From the NCBI GenBank assembly GCA_947493145.1, contig CANLPZ010000001.1, positions 310,001 to 374,000 on the forward strand: a stretch of 64,000 nt of DNA, in the 5' to 3' direction. How positions within the stretch are numbered: the stretch's first letter is position 1; every line of letters begins with the position of its first letter. Below the pieces are notes generated by a model. That model was not told the DNA's origin and did not search any database. It saw nothing but the letters and a program-made list of their open reading frames with translations. Both the position numbers and the translations under genes were made by a program. Shown here piece after piece: positions 9,396 through 18,727 of the stretch. This stretch comes from an uncultured Paracoccaceae bacterium (GTDB lineage Bacteria > Pseudomonadota > Alphaproteobacteria > Rhodobacterales > Rhodobacteraceae).

Positions 9396-10493
9396 ATGGA
9401 CAATGGACATATGATGGCAGTCGTCACCACGGGAACGGGTGGATATGACAAATTAGACTATAAGCAAGTCCCAATCCCCACCCCAGCTGGGCATGAAGTT
9501 TTGGTCAAAGTGCTTGCTGCCGGGATTAACAATACAGAAATCAATACCCGACTTGGTTGGTATTCCGAAACGGTAACAGGTGCCACGGAAGACACAGGTG
9601 AGGACGGAGACCGCCCAGATGGTGGCTGGAATGAAGTCACACCCTTTCCTTTCATCCAAGGCACCGACTGCTGCGGCGAAGTCGTGGCCGTGGGCGCCGA
9701 CGCGGATCAATCGTTGATCGGTAAACGTGTTTTGATACGGTCATGCATGCGACCAAATGGGTTCGAGTCACCCGACAATATTTGGCTTGGTTCTGATTTT
9801 GATGGCGCCTTTGCACAATACACGAAAGCACCATCCGCTGATGTGTTTCCTGTGTCCTGCGATTGGAGTGATGCCGAACTAGCAACTATTCCTTGCGCCT
9901 ATGGAACCGCTGAAAACATGGTCCATCGCGCCCAAGTCAAACAGGGCGACCGTGTATTGATACCGGGTGCATCGGGTGGCGTTGGATCTGCTCTAATACA
10001 GCTTGTAAAACGACGCGGTGCGACGGTGGTCGCGATAACAAGCGCTGCCAAACGCGACATGGTTGCAGAAATTGGCGCAGACGAAATTTATACACGCGAT
10101 GATGATCTTTTGACGGTACTGGGTAAGGAAAGCGTCGATGTGGCCATCGATAATGTCGCGGGTGCAGGGTTTCCGAAAATTCTCAAAGTATTGAAACGTG
10201 GCGGGCGCTATGCGTCGTCTGGTGCGATCGCAGGCCCTATCGTCGATTTGGACATCCGCGACATGTATCTTAAGGATATTACCCTAATCGGTTGCACGGG
10301 ATGGGATGAACCTGTGTTTCCAAACCTGATTTCATATATCGAAAAGGGCGAACTGAAACCTTTGCTCTCGGCGACATTCCCGTTGGCTGACATCGCAATT
10401 GCCCAAGAAGAATTCCAGCAAAAGAAACATGCAGGAAAAATGGTATTGGTTCCCCCCTCGACACTTCGAATATCGACCTATTTTCATTCTTAG
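9396..10493 (+). CDS. zinc-type alcohol dehydrogenase / quinone oxidoreductase family protein
   Basis: A 365-residue medium-chain dehydrogenase/reductase. The N-terminal GroES-like domain has AGINNTEINTRLGWYS, the quinone-reductase style N-[NT]-x-[DE] pattern rather than the Cys/His zinc site. The Rossmann domain begins near residue 185 with RVLIPGASGGVGSALIQL, the AxGGVG nucleotide-binding loop, and a later basic residue suggests NADPH. No four-cysteine structural zinc lobe is seen, so it is probably a zinc-independent oxidoreductase despite the superfamily name. The ATG at 9396 has AAGGA nine bases ahead; a longer frame reaching 9291 would run through the bactofilin terminator and is rejected. 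Substrate unknown. Confidence 0.85.
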   Translation: MDNGHMMAVVTTGTGGYDKLDYKQVPIPTPAGHEVLVKVLAAGINNTEINTRLGWYSETVTGATEDTGEDGDRPDGGWNEVTPFPFIQGTDCCGEVVAVGADADQSLIGKRVLIRSCMRPNGFESPDNIWLGSDFDGAFAQYTKAPSADVFPVSCDWSDAELATIPCAYGTAENMVHRAQVKQGDRVLIPGASGGVGSALIQLVKRRGATVVAITSAAKRDMVAEIGADEIYTRDDDLLTVLGKESVDVAIDNVAGAGFPKILKVLKRGGRYASSGAIAGPIVDLDIRDMYLKDITLIGCTGWDEPVFPNLISYIEKGELKPLLSATFPLADIAIAQEEFQQKKHAGKMVLVPPSTLRISTYFHS

Positions 10494-10542
10494 TTTAAAC
10501 CCCAGAACGGTTTGAACATATTCAATTACAAAGGATGAAGAC

Positions 10543-11016
10543 ATGACCATCACAACAGCCGAGCTAGACGCGTCACGCAAAATCTGGGGAGACGCTTTGG
10601 TCGCAGTTGCGAAAGCCTATGAAGCCGATGGTATCGACGGTGCGCGCGCAGTGGCCCAAGGTGCGTTAGATGCAGCCTATGGATATAATTTGGGTCCGGT
10701 CCTATTCAAACCAACACTGGCAAGCGGCGAGCAGACATTTCGAACAACAGTTGATGGCGCCTTGGCATATTTTGTCGGTCACAGCGATGACTACCCGCTC
10801 GATGGCGGCTTTGGTCTAAAAGGATGGCGGACCGCAGAATGGACAACGGCCGCACATTTCATCGAAGGTGACGTTGCTATGTGGATGGGCTGGGGAATGT
10901 TCACAGACAAAGATGGCAACGTAACCAAAGTCGATAAAACATTTGGCTATAAGAAAGATGAAAATGGCACCTTGCGCATCGTGCTGCACCATTCATCGCT
11001 GCCATACCAACCATAA
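10543..11016 (+). CDS. small NTF2-like (CaMKII association domain-type) protein
   Basis: A 157-residue soluble protein. The C-terminus RIVLHHSSLPYQP matches the HHSS-x-LPY signature seen in NTF2-like proteins related to the calcium/calmodulin kinase II association domain, and the WxMGWG-containing middle fits a strand of that cone-shaped fold. Such proteins form dimers or larger rings and bind small ligands; no catalytic function is assigned. ATG 10543 is preceded by AAAGGA. It lies 49 bases after the alcohol dehydrogenase homologue on the same strand and is followed by a terminator, so the two may form a short operon. Confidence 0.7.
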   Translation: MTITTAELDASRKIWGDALVAVAKAYEADGIDGARAVAQGALDAAYGYNLGPVLFKPTLASGEQTFRTTVDGALAYFVGHSDDYPLDGGFGLKGWRTAEWTTAAHFIEGDVAMWMGWGMFTDKDGNVTKVDKTFGYKKDENGTLRIVLHHSSLPYQP

Positions 11017-11039
11017 GTCGCAATTGATCGACGTTAAAG

Positions 11040-11063
11040 CGGGGCCAAACGGCCCCGTTTTTT
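11040..11063. terminator. intrinsic terminator between convergent genes
   Basis: CGGGGCC (11040-11046) pairs with GGCCCCG (11051-11057) over an AAAC loop, followed by six Ts on the plus strand. It ends the NTF2-like transcript; the stem is only two bases from the prfB stop on the opposite strand. Confidence 0.9.
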
Positions 11064-11064
11064 G

Positions 11065-12192
11065 TTAATCGTCTGCTGCTGCGTCCGCGCGGCTCATACC
11101 CGACACGGCCATTGCCAATGTCGCCCCCATGAACCCGTCAAGATCACCGTCCAAGACACCTTTGGTATCCGAGGTTTCATAGCTGGTGCGCAAATCTTTG
11201 ACCATTTGATAGGGTTGCAGAACGTACGACCGAATTTGGTTGCCCCAACCAGCGTCGCCCGCGTTTTCATGGACTTCGTTGACCAAGGCGGAACGTTTGT
11301 CCAATTCCATTTGATACAGGCGCGACTTTAGCGCTTTCATCGCGATATCACGGTTTTGGTGCTGCGACTTTTCAGATGATGTCACAACGATCCCTGTCGG
11401 GTGGTGGGTGATCCGTACAGCCGAATCCGTGGTATTCACGTGCTGACCACCAGCACCAGAGGACCGATAGGTATCGATACGGATATCAGCGGGGTTCACA
11501 TCGATCTCGATATTGTCGTCGACCACTGGGTAAACCTTGACCGAGGTAAAGGACGTATGCCGTTTTGCGGCACTGTCAAACGGTGAAATACGCACCAAAC
11601 GGTGCACACCACTTTCGGATTTCAGCCAACCATAGGCATTGTGACCGCTGATTTTATACGATGCGGATTTGATCCCAGCCTCTTCGCCCGCACTTTCGGA
11701 TTGAAGTTCGACTTTGTATCCTTTTTTTTCCGCCCAACGCACATACATCCGCGCGAGCATAGAGGCCCAATCGCAGCTTTCTGTCCCGCCCGCACCAGAG
11801 TTGATTTCCAAAAACGTATCGTTGCTATCCGCTTCGCCATCCAACAGCGCTTCCAGCTCTTTCTTCGCGGCGGTTTCGACCAAGGCGGTTATGGCGGCTT
11901 CGGCCTCGGACACAACTTCGTCGTCCTCTTCCATCTCGCCCAATTCGATCAACTCGATATTGTCAGACAGCTCCGTCGCGATACCATTATAGGTCGCCAA
12001 AGCATCCACAAGGTTTTGACGCTCGCGCATCAATTTTTGTGCTTTTTCAGGATCATTCCACAGGTCAGGATCTTCGGTACGCGCGTTGAATTCTTCCAAC
12101 CGGTGTTCGGCCGTTTCATAGTCCATCCGCTGGCGCAAAAGTTCGAGCGATTTTTCCACGGCTGTGACCGCGTTTTGAATTTCGGCGCGCAT
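11065..12192 (-). CDS. prfB: peptide chain release factor 2
   Basis: A 375-residue RF2 that ends translation at UGA and UAA. The stop-codon recognition tripeptide SPF is visible in VRISPFDSAAK and the peptidyl-tRNA hydrolysis motif GGQ in SSGAGGQHVNTT. The start chosen is the ATG at 12192 (MRAEIQNAV), the family's usual opening; a frame extension to 12243 adds an unlikely leader. The reading frame is uninterrupted, so the programmed +1 frameshift found in many bacterial prfB genes is absent. It lies 63 bases downstream of the PBP1A gene on the same strand. Confidence 0.95.
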   Translation of the reverse strand: MRAEIQNAVTAVEKSLELLRQRMDYETAEHRLEEFNARTEDPDLWNDPEKAQKLMRERQNLVDALATYNGIATELSDNIELIELGEMEEDDEVVSEAEAAITALVETAAKKELEALLDGEADSNDTFLEINSGAGGTESCDWASMLARMYVRWAEKKGYKVELQSESAGEEAGIKSASYKISGHNAYGWLKSESGVHRLVRISPFDSAAKRHTSFTSVKVYPVVDDNIEIDVNPADIRIDTYRSSGAGGQHVNTTDSAVRITHHPTGIVVTSSEKSQHQNRDIAMKALKSRLYQMELDKRSALVNEVHENAGDAGWGNQIRSYVLQPYQMVKDLRTSYETSDTKGVLDGDLDGFMGATLAMAVSGMSRADAAADD

Positions 12193-12233
12193 GGGCGACC
12201 CCTGACTTATCTTGTGTTTAGGCTGTGATACCC

Positions 12234-12252
12234 TGCCCCGCAAAGAGGGGCA
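12234..12252 (-). terminator. short hairpin after PBP1A gene
   Basis: TGCCCC (12234-12239) and GGGGCA (12247-12252) form a six-pair hairpin directly after the mrcA stop. There is no T-run, so termination would be weak at best; it may be only an intercistronic structure before prfB. Confidence 0.35.
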
Positions 12253-12255
12253 AGA

Positions 12256-14811
12256 TCAGTAAAGCCCACCAGAGCTGAGCGACCCAAAGGATGCCTTTGG
12301 TCCCAAAATAACCTTCTTACCGGTCGATGTGGTCACCTGTTTGGTTTCTTCTTTTTTGCCTGATGTGAACAGGTTCAAATCTTCGCCCATCGCAAAGCCA
12401 CCGTCGAAAGTAATACCAAACACCGGTTCTTCGCCCTCGCGGAAACACTCGGCCACAACGTTGTCGCCCGATGCTTCGGCGCTAAGACGGCTTCCGGTAA
12501 ACCGATCAATTTTGATAAACTCACAGCCGTCTGGCGCACGGAATTTTCCGCCGCCGTATTTCTTGGTAGCTTCTTTCATGAACCTCTGCCACACGGGGCC
12601 ACACATTCCACCGCCCGAGGCAGATTTGCCCAAACTACGTGGCTGGTCGTGGCCGATATAACATCCGGCAACGATATTTGAGGTGAAGCCAACAAACCAA
12701 ACGTCTTTCGCGTCGTTTGTGGTCCCTGTTTTACCTGCAACTGGAACGCTTAGCCCAACCGTTTTTTTCGCCGTCCCGCGTTCAACAACGCCAGTCATCA
12801 TCGATGTCAATTGATATGCGGTGATAGGGTCCATCACCCGTTCACGGTTGGAAATCACTCGCGGTGCACGCCCAGGATCAAGCGACGCAAATTGACACTC
12901 ATTACACACGCGTTGGTCGTGGCGATACACTGTCTTACCGTAACGGTCTTGGACACGGTCAACCAAGGTCGGTTCAACCCGTTCGCCGCCATTGGCAAAC
13001 ATGGCATAGGCGGCAACGATTTTGAACAATGTCGTTTCCTCAGACCCCAACGAGTTCGACAAGAAACGGTTCATGTTTTTATAGACACCGAATTTTTCCG
13101 CGTAGTTGGCGATTGTATCCATGCCCACCTCTTGGGCCAAACGCACGGTCATCAAGTTACGCGATTGTTCAATACCGGTGCGCAACGGTGTCGGGCCGTA
13201 AAATTGATCACTAGAGTTTTTCGGGCGCCACAAACCTTGTGGGGTGTTTACCTCAATCGGGGCATCCACCACGACGGTCGCCGGTGTGTATCCGCTGTCC
13301 AAAGCGGCGGCATATACAAAAGGTTTGAACGACGAACCGGGTTGGCGTTTCGCCAAAGTTGCACGGTTAAATTCTGAATGCTGGTAGCTAAAGCCCCCCT
13401 GCATCGCGATCACGCGACCAGTGTCCACGTCCATCGCCATGAACCCGCCCTGCACTTCTGGAACTTGGCGCAATGTCCAGCGGATAAAGCTGCCATCATC
13501 GTCACGCGTCATACGACGTACGTGGACAACTTCACCGACTTCTAACAGATCACCGGCAACTTGCGCTTTGCGTCCCAATTTTCCGTCAGACAAACGTTTG
13601 CGCGCCCATTGAACATCTTTCGCGGGGATCCAATGTCCGTCTTCATCGTCTTCTACGCCCTCGATGCCGACACGGGCGTCGTTTGACCCGACTTCCAAAA
13701 CAACGGCAGGATACCATTTGTTTTCCAACTCGATGTCGCGGGCGATCTTAACGTCGGCCAAAGCCTCGCGCCAACTTTGCTCTGATCCAAGCAAATCACG
13801 ATCGATCGTTTGACGGGTCCCGCGCCAAATACCCGTACCGCGGTCATAGCTTTCCAAACTGCGCTGCAACGACTCGGCAGCCAACTCTTGCATCTGCGGA
13901 TCAATCGTCGCACGTACACTAAAGCCGCCAGTAAAAAATTCCCCATCCCCAAAATCACGGCTCAGCTGACGTCGAATTTCATCTGTGAAATAACCGCGCG
14001 GCGGACGCTGGGTGCGAAAGCTTTCAAAATCGCCATTTTGAACCGACAGCAAGGGACTGGCAACGGCCTCTTCGTAAACGGCCTCGGTGATGAATTCGTT
14101 TTCTTTCATCTCTTCAAGGATAAAGTTTCGACGCGCGATTGCTTTTTCTTTGTGCTTTACTGGGTGATAACTGTAGGGCGCTTTGGGGTGGACGGCCAAA
14201 AACGCGGCCTCTGCGGCATTTAGATCGGTCAACGGCTTGTTAAAATAAACCTGCGCGGCCGCGGCAACACCAAAACTGCGCTGACCCAAATCAATTTCGT
14301 TGAGATACAGTTCAAGAATATCCTCTTTTGACAGCACGCTTTCGATCCGTGTGGCCAAAATGATTTCTTTGATTTTTCGCTCTACCGATCGCGATCCGTC
14401 CAACAAAAAGTTTTTCATAACCTGCTGCGTGATCGTCGACGCACCCCGCAGATTTTCACCACGTGACGCAACCGCATCAACCAGCGCCGACGCCATGCCG
14501 CGTGCATCATAGCCCGAGTGTGTATAGAAATTTTTGTCTTCCGCAGAAATAAACGCCTGTTTCACAAGCGGTGGAATGTCCTCAGCTGGTGCAAAAATCC
14601 GGCGTTCCGTGGCAAATTCATCAATGATTTGTCCTTCGCCGGAATAAATCCGGCTAATCGTTGGCGGCGTATAGGACGCAAGCACATCTGTGGACGGCAA
14701 ATCGCGCCCATACATATAAAAAATCGCGCCCAAAGCCAGCGCGCCCATAAGGGCTCCCATAGTCAACAGCGTGAATATTCCGCCAAAGAAAGAAGTGATA
14801 AATCGTAGCAC
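12256..14811 (-). CDS. mrcA: penicillin-binding protein 1A (bifunctional transglycosylase/transpeptidase)
   Basis: An 851-residue class A PBP that polymerises glycan strands and cross-links peptides. An N-terminal anchor (about residues 8-33) leads to the GT51 domain, with the catalytic glutamate at 91 in ISAEDKNFYTHSGYD and the STITQQVMKN motif. The transpeptidase domain has the SxxK motif in PGSSFKPF (near 490), SRN in IEQSRNLMTVRL and KTGT near 692. An OB-fold-like insert lies between the two, typical of PBP1A. It follows the amidase gene on the same strand after 121 bases, a wall-enzyme pair common in this family. Confidence 0.95.
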   Translation of the reverse strand: MLRFITSFFGGIFTLLTMGALMGALALGAIFYMYGRDLPSTDVLASYTPPTISRIYSGEGQIIDEFATERRIFAPAEDIPPLVKQAFISAEDKNFYTHSGYDARGMASALVDAVASRGENLRGASTITQQVMKNFLLDGSRSVERKIKEIILATRIESVLSKEDILELYLNEIDLGQRSFGVAAAAQVYFNKPLTDLNAAEAAFLAVHPKAPYSYHPVKHKEKAIARRNFILEEMKENEFITEAVYEEAVASPLLSVQNGDFESFRTQRPPRGYFTDEIRRQLSRDFGDGEFFTGGFSVRATIDPQMQELAAESLQRSLESYDRGTGIWRGTRQTIDRDLLGSEQSWREALADVKIARDIELENKWYPAVVLEVGSNDARVGIEGVEDDEDGHWIPAKDVQWARKRLSDGKLGRKAQVAGDLLEVGEVVHVRRMTRDDDGSFIRWTLRQVPEVQGGFMAMDVDTGRVIAMQGGFSYQHSEFNRATLAKRQPGSSFKPFVYAAALDSGYTPATVVVDAPIEVNTPQGLWRPKNSSDQFYGPTPLRTGIEQSRNLMTVRLAQEVGMDTIANYAEKFGVYKNMNRFLSNSLGSEETTLFKIVAAYAMFANGGERVEPTLVDRVQDRYGKTVYRHDQRVCNECQFASLDPGRAPRVISNRERVMDPITAYQLTSMMTGVVERGTAKKTVGLSVPVAGKTGTTNDAKDVWFVGFTSNIVAGCYIGHDQPRSLGKSASGGGMCGPVWQRFMKEATKKYGGGKFRAPDGCEFIKIDRFTGSRLSAEASGDNVVAECFREGEEPVFGITFDGGFAMGEDLNLFTSGKKEETKQVTTSTGKKVILGPKASFGSLSSGGLY

Positions 14812-14932
14812 CTGTGGGCCCCTAGTTTGCTCTTACTGCTTCTATACGATGGGGACGACAGATGGTCAAAACACGTCCATGCCATTTAGGTGGTCATTTT
14901 GGCGATTTTTATCAATTTTGGCAGGGGTTCGC

Positions 14933-16147
14933 CTATTGCCGGATCAAATCCGCCTCTGATTCAACTTCAATCGCCCATTGTTCAATCGCCAAGGCGACTC
15001 CGGACACGATGACATTTCGGGCTTGCGGGTCCATCAAATTTGCCAAATCTGTTGGATCAGACATAAATCCAACCTCCAGCAACACCGATGGCACATTGGG
15101 GGATTTTAAAACGGCAAAATCCGCGACGCGGTTCGGGCGTTTGTTAACGCGTGCGCCGTTTTCGCGCAGTTGTTCAACCAAATGGGCCGCCATTTTCTTG
15201 CTGCGCGGTTCGGTTTCCAATCGCGCCAGTTCCATCAAAATTGTGGCAATCTGATCGTCCTGACCTGACAAATCGATCCCTGCCAATAGGTCAGATCGAT
15301 CATGGCGTTCCGCCAAGCGGGCGGATGCTGCGTCTGTGGCTTCTTCTGACATGGTATAGGCCGTGGCCCCAACAGCGGACCCTTCCAAAACCGTGTCGGC
15401 ATGAAGGGACAAAAACAAATCCGCTTCGACATCATGCGCGGCGGTGATGCGGGCTTCCAATGGGACGAACACATCTGTTTCGCGGGTCATATACACGTCA
15501 AAGCCGCCCATGCGCCGCAATGTTTCTTTTAGTTCCTGTGCAAATGTAAGTACCAAGTGGCTTTCGCGTTGGCCGTTCACCTCTGCCCCGGGGTCAAAAC
15601 CGCCATGGCCTGGATCCAACATAACAACAACATTTCCGGACGTCGGCTTTTCTATTTTCGGAACAGTGGGTTGTAGCTGCCAATTTGGATCAATTGGCGC
15701 CCCAGAGTTGGCATCAAATTCCGCTTGCGATGATTTATTCATCACAATTGACAGCACGCGCGACCCGCCATCCGGATTTCGATCCAAGGCAGCGGTTTCA
15801 ACCGTCAGAGGTTCACGCAGGTCCATCACCATACGCGACCACCCAGGACGCAACGGACCAAAACGAACATCACTCACAGAATCAGAATTCAAAATCGCAT
15901 CCCGCGACAGCCCATCCCAAACGACTTCGCGAAAATCGAAAACCGCACGGTTCGGGTTGCTAAGCGTAAACACACGATAAGGGACAGCTTGGCTTAGCCC
16001 CAAAGTCACCTCAACCCCACCCCACGTGTCGCGGATTTGCGATTTTGCAGGGTCAACTTTTGCTAAGGCGGACAAATCCTGCGCCGAAACGGACCAAACG
16101 GTTCCGACGGCCAGAATTGCGGCGGCAATCCACGTTTTCAATTTCAT
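14933..16147 (-). CDS. N-acetylmuramoyl-L-alanine amidase, AmiC type
   Basis: A 404-residue periplasmic amidase that removes stem peptides from glycan during cell separation. A signal peptide (residues 1-22, ending VWSVSAQD) precedes an AMIN domain (about 35-135) that normally binds peptidoglycan or targets the septum. The Amidase_3 domain follows, with zinc ligands in LDPGHGGFDPG (H), GQRESHLVL (E) and LSLHADTV (H), and the catalytic glutamate in SVLLEVGFMSD. Zinc site complete, so probably active. It is upstream of mrcA on the same strand. Confidence 0.92.
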   Translation of the reverse strand: MKLKTWIAAAILAVGTVWSVSAQDLSALAKVDPAKSQIRDTWGGVEVTLGLSQAVPYRVFTLSNPNRAVFDFREVVWDGLSRDAILNSDSVSDVRFGPLRPGWSRMVMDLREPLTVETAALDRNPDGGSRVLSIVMNKSSQAEFDANSGAPIDPNWQLQPTVPKIEKPTSGNVVVMLDPGHGGFDPGAEVNGQRESHLVLTFAQELKETLRRMGGFDVYMTRETDVFVPLEARITAAHDVEADLFLSLHADTVLEGSAVGATAYTMSEEATDAASARLAERHDRSDLLAGIDLSGQDDQIATILMELARLETEPRSKKMAAHLVEQLRENGARVNKRPNRVADFAVLKSPNVPSVLLEVGFMSDPTDLANLMDPQARNVIVSGVALAIEQWAIEVESEADLIRQ

Positions 16148-16179
16148 TGCGCTGCTTCGCCTCTTGTCACTTGTTCTGA

Positions 16180-17334
16180 CTATAACACGTGTCCGCGTGC
16201 TTGCATGAAGGATTTCAAGCGACGCAATCCTTCGGCAATGTCTTGCGTGGATCGCGCATACGAAAACCGCACGGTCTGGTGCCCTCTGATTGGATCAAAA
16301 TCCAATCCCGGCGTGACGGCAACACCTGCGTGTTCCAAAATGTCTGCGGCAAATGCCACACTGTCCGATGTAAAATCAGACACATCGGTGTACACATAAA
16401 ACGCCCCGTCTGGTGGGGCTGATTTTGTAAAACCTGCCTCATGGAGTCCAGCGATCATCATGTCTCTATTTTCTGAATAAACAGAAAGGTTTGATTGCAA
16501 TTCCTCATGTGCATCCATGGCCGCCAATGCCGCAATCTGTGCCGCATGCGGCGCACAGATGAACATGTTCTGGGCGATCCGTTCCACGTGGCGAATATGG
16601 TCTTCGGGGACGATCATCCACCCCACACGCCAGCCTGTCATCGAAAAATATTTTGAAAACGAATTGATAACGTAACACTCATCGGAAATTTCCAAGGCCG
16701 TGACAGCCTTTTTATCGTATTCAATGCCGTGATAAATCTCGTCTGAAATGAACGCGATGTCCTGTTCCGCGCAATGTTTCATTAACGACGCAAGCTCGGG
16801 TTTTGACAACATCGTTCCCGACGGGTTTGCGGGGGACGCAACCATCAAACCGGCCAAATCCAAGGCTTTCAATTCATCGACAACCGGCTGAAAGCGGTTT
16901 TCCGCCTGCGTCTGTATACCAATCGGATCAAGGCTCATCGCGCGCAGGATCTGCCGGTAAGACGGATAGCCGGGTTCGCCAACGCCAACCTTATCACCCG
17001 CGTCAAACAGCGCAGAAAACGCCAAAATGAACGCACCACTGGACCCAGGGGTAACGACCACACGGTCAGGGTTTAGATCGACATTATACCAATTTTTATA
17101 AAGGCTTGCGATCCGTTGTCGAAGTTCTGGAATACCCAAGGCCACTGTGTAACCCAATGCATCGTTTTCCATGGCCGCGCTTAATGCCTCGCGTGCCATT
17201 TTCGGTGCTGCCGTACTTGGTTGGCCAACCTCCATGTGAATAATGGATCGCCCATCGCTTTCCGCTTTGCGCGCCTGCTCCATCACATCCATCACGATAA
17301 AGGGATCAACCTGTCCACGTCTTGAAACTCTCAT
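16180..17334 (-). CDS. PLP-dependent class I/II aminotransferase
   Basis: A 384-residue fold-type I aminotransferase. The PLP lysine is in NSFSKYFSMTGWRVGW, the phosphate and cofactor contacts in VASPANPSGT and AFISDEIYHGIEY, and the substrate-carboxylate arginine in TVRFSYARS. It belongs to the aspartate/tyrosine/aromatic aminotransferase group; specificity is not readable. The start is taken at ATG 17334 (MRVSRRGQ), with GAGGG upstream, rather than the upstream in-frame codon at 17358. It diverges from the M48 protease gene, with starts only about 50 bases apart. Confidence 0.88.
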   Translation of the reverse strand: MRVSRRGQVDPFIVMDVMEQARKAESDGRSIIHMEVGQPSTAAPKMAREALSAAMENDALGYTVALGIPELRQRIASLYKNWYNVDLNPDRVVVTPGSSGAFILAFSALFDAGDKVGVGEPGYPSYRQILRAMSLDPIGIQTQAENRFQPVVDELKALDLAGLMVASPANPSGTMLSKPELASLMKHCAEQDIAFISDEIYHGIEYDKKAVTALEISDECYVINSFSKYFSMTGWRVGWMIVPEDHIRHVERIAQNMFICAPHAAQIAALAAMDAHEELQSNLSVYSENRDMMIAGLHEAGFTKSAPPDGAFYVYTDVSDFTSDSVAFAADILEHAGVAVTPGLDFDPIRGHQTVRFSYARSTQDIAEGLRRLKSFMQARGHVL

Positions 17335-17388
17335 CAAACCCTCGCATTCTTCGACCAACTCTTGATACAGCGGAGCTTCGTGCCGTCA

Positions 17389-18711
17389 ATGCGACCCCTT
17401 CATTTTTTACGTCCCTTATTGGTGTCCCTGTTTTGTTTTGTCGCGGTTCAAGCCCATGCGATCACCTTGATCCGAGATGCCGAAATCGAACGCGCATTAT
17501 CTGAACTTGGCAAACCCATCCTGACCGCTGCGGGGCTCAGTTCGTCGCGGGTTCGGATATTGGTGATTAACGACGACAGTTTGAATGCCTTCGTAATCGA
17601 CGATCGCCATATTTTCATGCATTCAGGATTGTTGTTACGAATGGAAAGCGCGGCGCAAGTCCAGGCAGTTATCGCCCACGAAGCCGCGCATATCGCAAAC
17701 GGCCATATCACCCGACGCATGGCGGATTTACGGCGATCTGGAAACTTCACCAGCCTTGGCGTGGCTCTTGCCGCCGTTGTGGGCGCAACCACAGGGAATG
17801 GTCAGGCCGCCGCCGGATTGGCCGCCGGTGCGGCAGGATCAAGCAAACGCAGCTTTTTTGCCCTATCGCGGGCACAGGAAGCCAGCGCGGACCAAGCGGC
17901 CGCGCGGTATATGGCGCGCGCAAAAATTGATCCCATGGCGTCTGTTGAGGTTTTAAATCTCTTTCGTGGGCAAGAGGCCCTGAGCATCGGTCGCCAAGAT
18001 CCCTATGTTCGAACGCACCCCTTAACAACCGACCGTTTGCGCGTGGCAAAGGGTTTTGCATCCGCCTATGGGGATAAAGCGATTGAACATAAACAATCAG
18101 ATTACTGGTTTGCCCGAGCTCACGGAAAATTGTCCGCTTTTATTCGCGCCCCAAGCTGGACCCTGCGGCGCGTGAAAAACGACAACTCCGCCACCGGATT
18201 GATGCGACGCGCGGTGGCATATCATCAACGACCTGATCCTAAAAATGCGGTCAAAACCATAAATCAGTTGATCAAAGCACGTCCGAAAGATCCGTATTAC
18301 CGCGAACTGCGTGGCCAGATTTATCTGGAAAGTCGTCAGTTCAAAAATGCCGTCTCCGCCTATGGCGAAGCAGTAAATCTTGCACCTAATCAGCCACTTA
18401 TTCTGTCTGGTTACGGTGCAGCGTTGTTGGCGGTTGGGGATCAAGCGAGCGTTAAAAAGGCCATTTCCGTTCTTGAAAAAGCGCGCTCGCGTGATGGGGC
18501 GGACAGCCGTTCGTTGCGCAACCTTGCCGTTGCTTATGCCAAGGTCGGTCAAAATGGTAAGGCGTCGTTGCTGACGGCAGAACGCTATATGTTGCGCGGC
18601 GATGTAAAAACAGCCGGCACACATGCCAAAAGAGCCTCTGGTCTTTTGCAGCGCGGCACGCCATCTTGGCAGCGCGCCCAAGATATTTTACGCGCCTCAG
18701 GATCCAAATAA
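17389..18711 (+). CDS. M48 family metalloprotease with TPR repeats (BepA-like)
   Basis: About 440 residues. A signal peptide (RPLLVSLFCFVAVQAHA) is followed by an M48 peptidase domain with the zinc motif HEAAH in VIAHEAAHIANGH, the third ligand in SRAQEASADQAA, and a C-terminal TPR-like region (about residues 270-430). This is the layout of BepA/YfgC, a periplasmic protease and chaperone of outer-membrane protein assembly; that role is inferred from family. ATG 17389 is used; GTG 17380, closer to a GGAG at 17372, is a real alternative. The DsbA-like gene follows after 16 bases, so the two probably form an envelope quality-control operon. Confidence 0.88.
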   Translation: MRPLHFLRPLLVSLFCFVAVQAHAITLIRDAEIERALSELGKPILTAAGLSSSRVRILVINDDSLNAFVIDDRHIFMHSGLLLRMESAAQVQAVIAHEAAHIANGHITRRMADLRRSGNFTSLGVALAAVVGATTGNGQAAAGLAAGAAGSSKRSFFALSRAQEASADQAAARYMARAKIDPMASVEVLNLFRGQEALSIGRQDPYVRTHPLTTDRLRVAKGFASAYGDKAIEHKQSDYWFARAHGKLSAFIRAPSWTLRRVKNDNSATGLMRRAVAYHQRPDPKNAVKTINQLIKARPKDPYYRELRGQIYLESRQFKNAVSAYGEAVNLAPNQPLILSGYGAALLAVGDQASVKKAISVLEKARSRDGADSRSLRNLAVAYAKVGQNGKASLLTAERYMLRGDVKTAGTHAKRASGLLQRGTPSWQRAQDILRASGSK

Positions 18712-18727
18712 GTTACGGAGACACACC

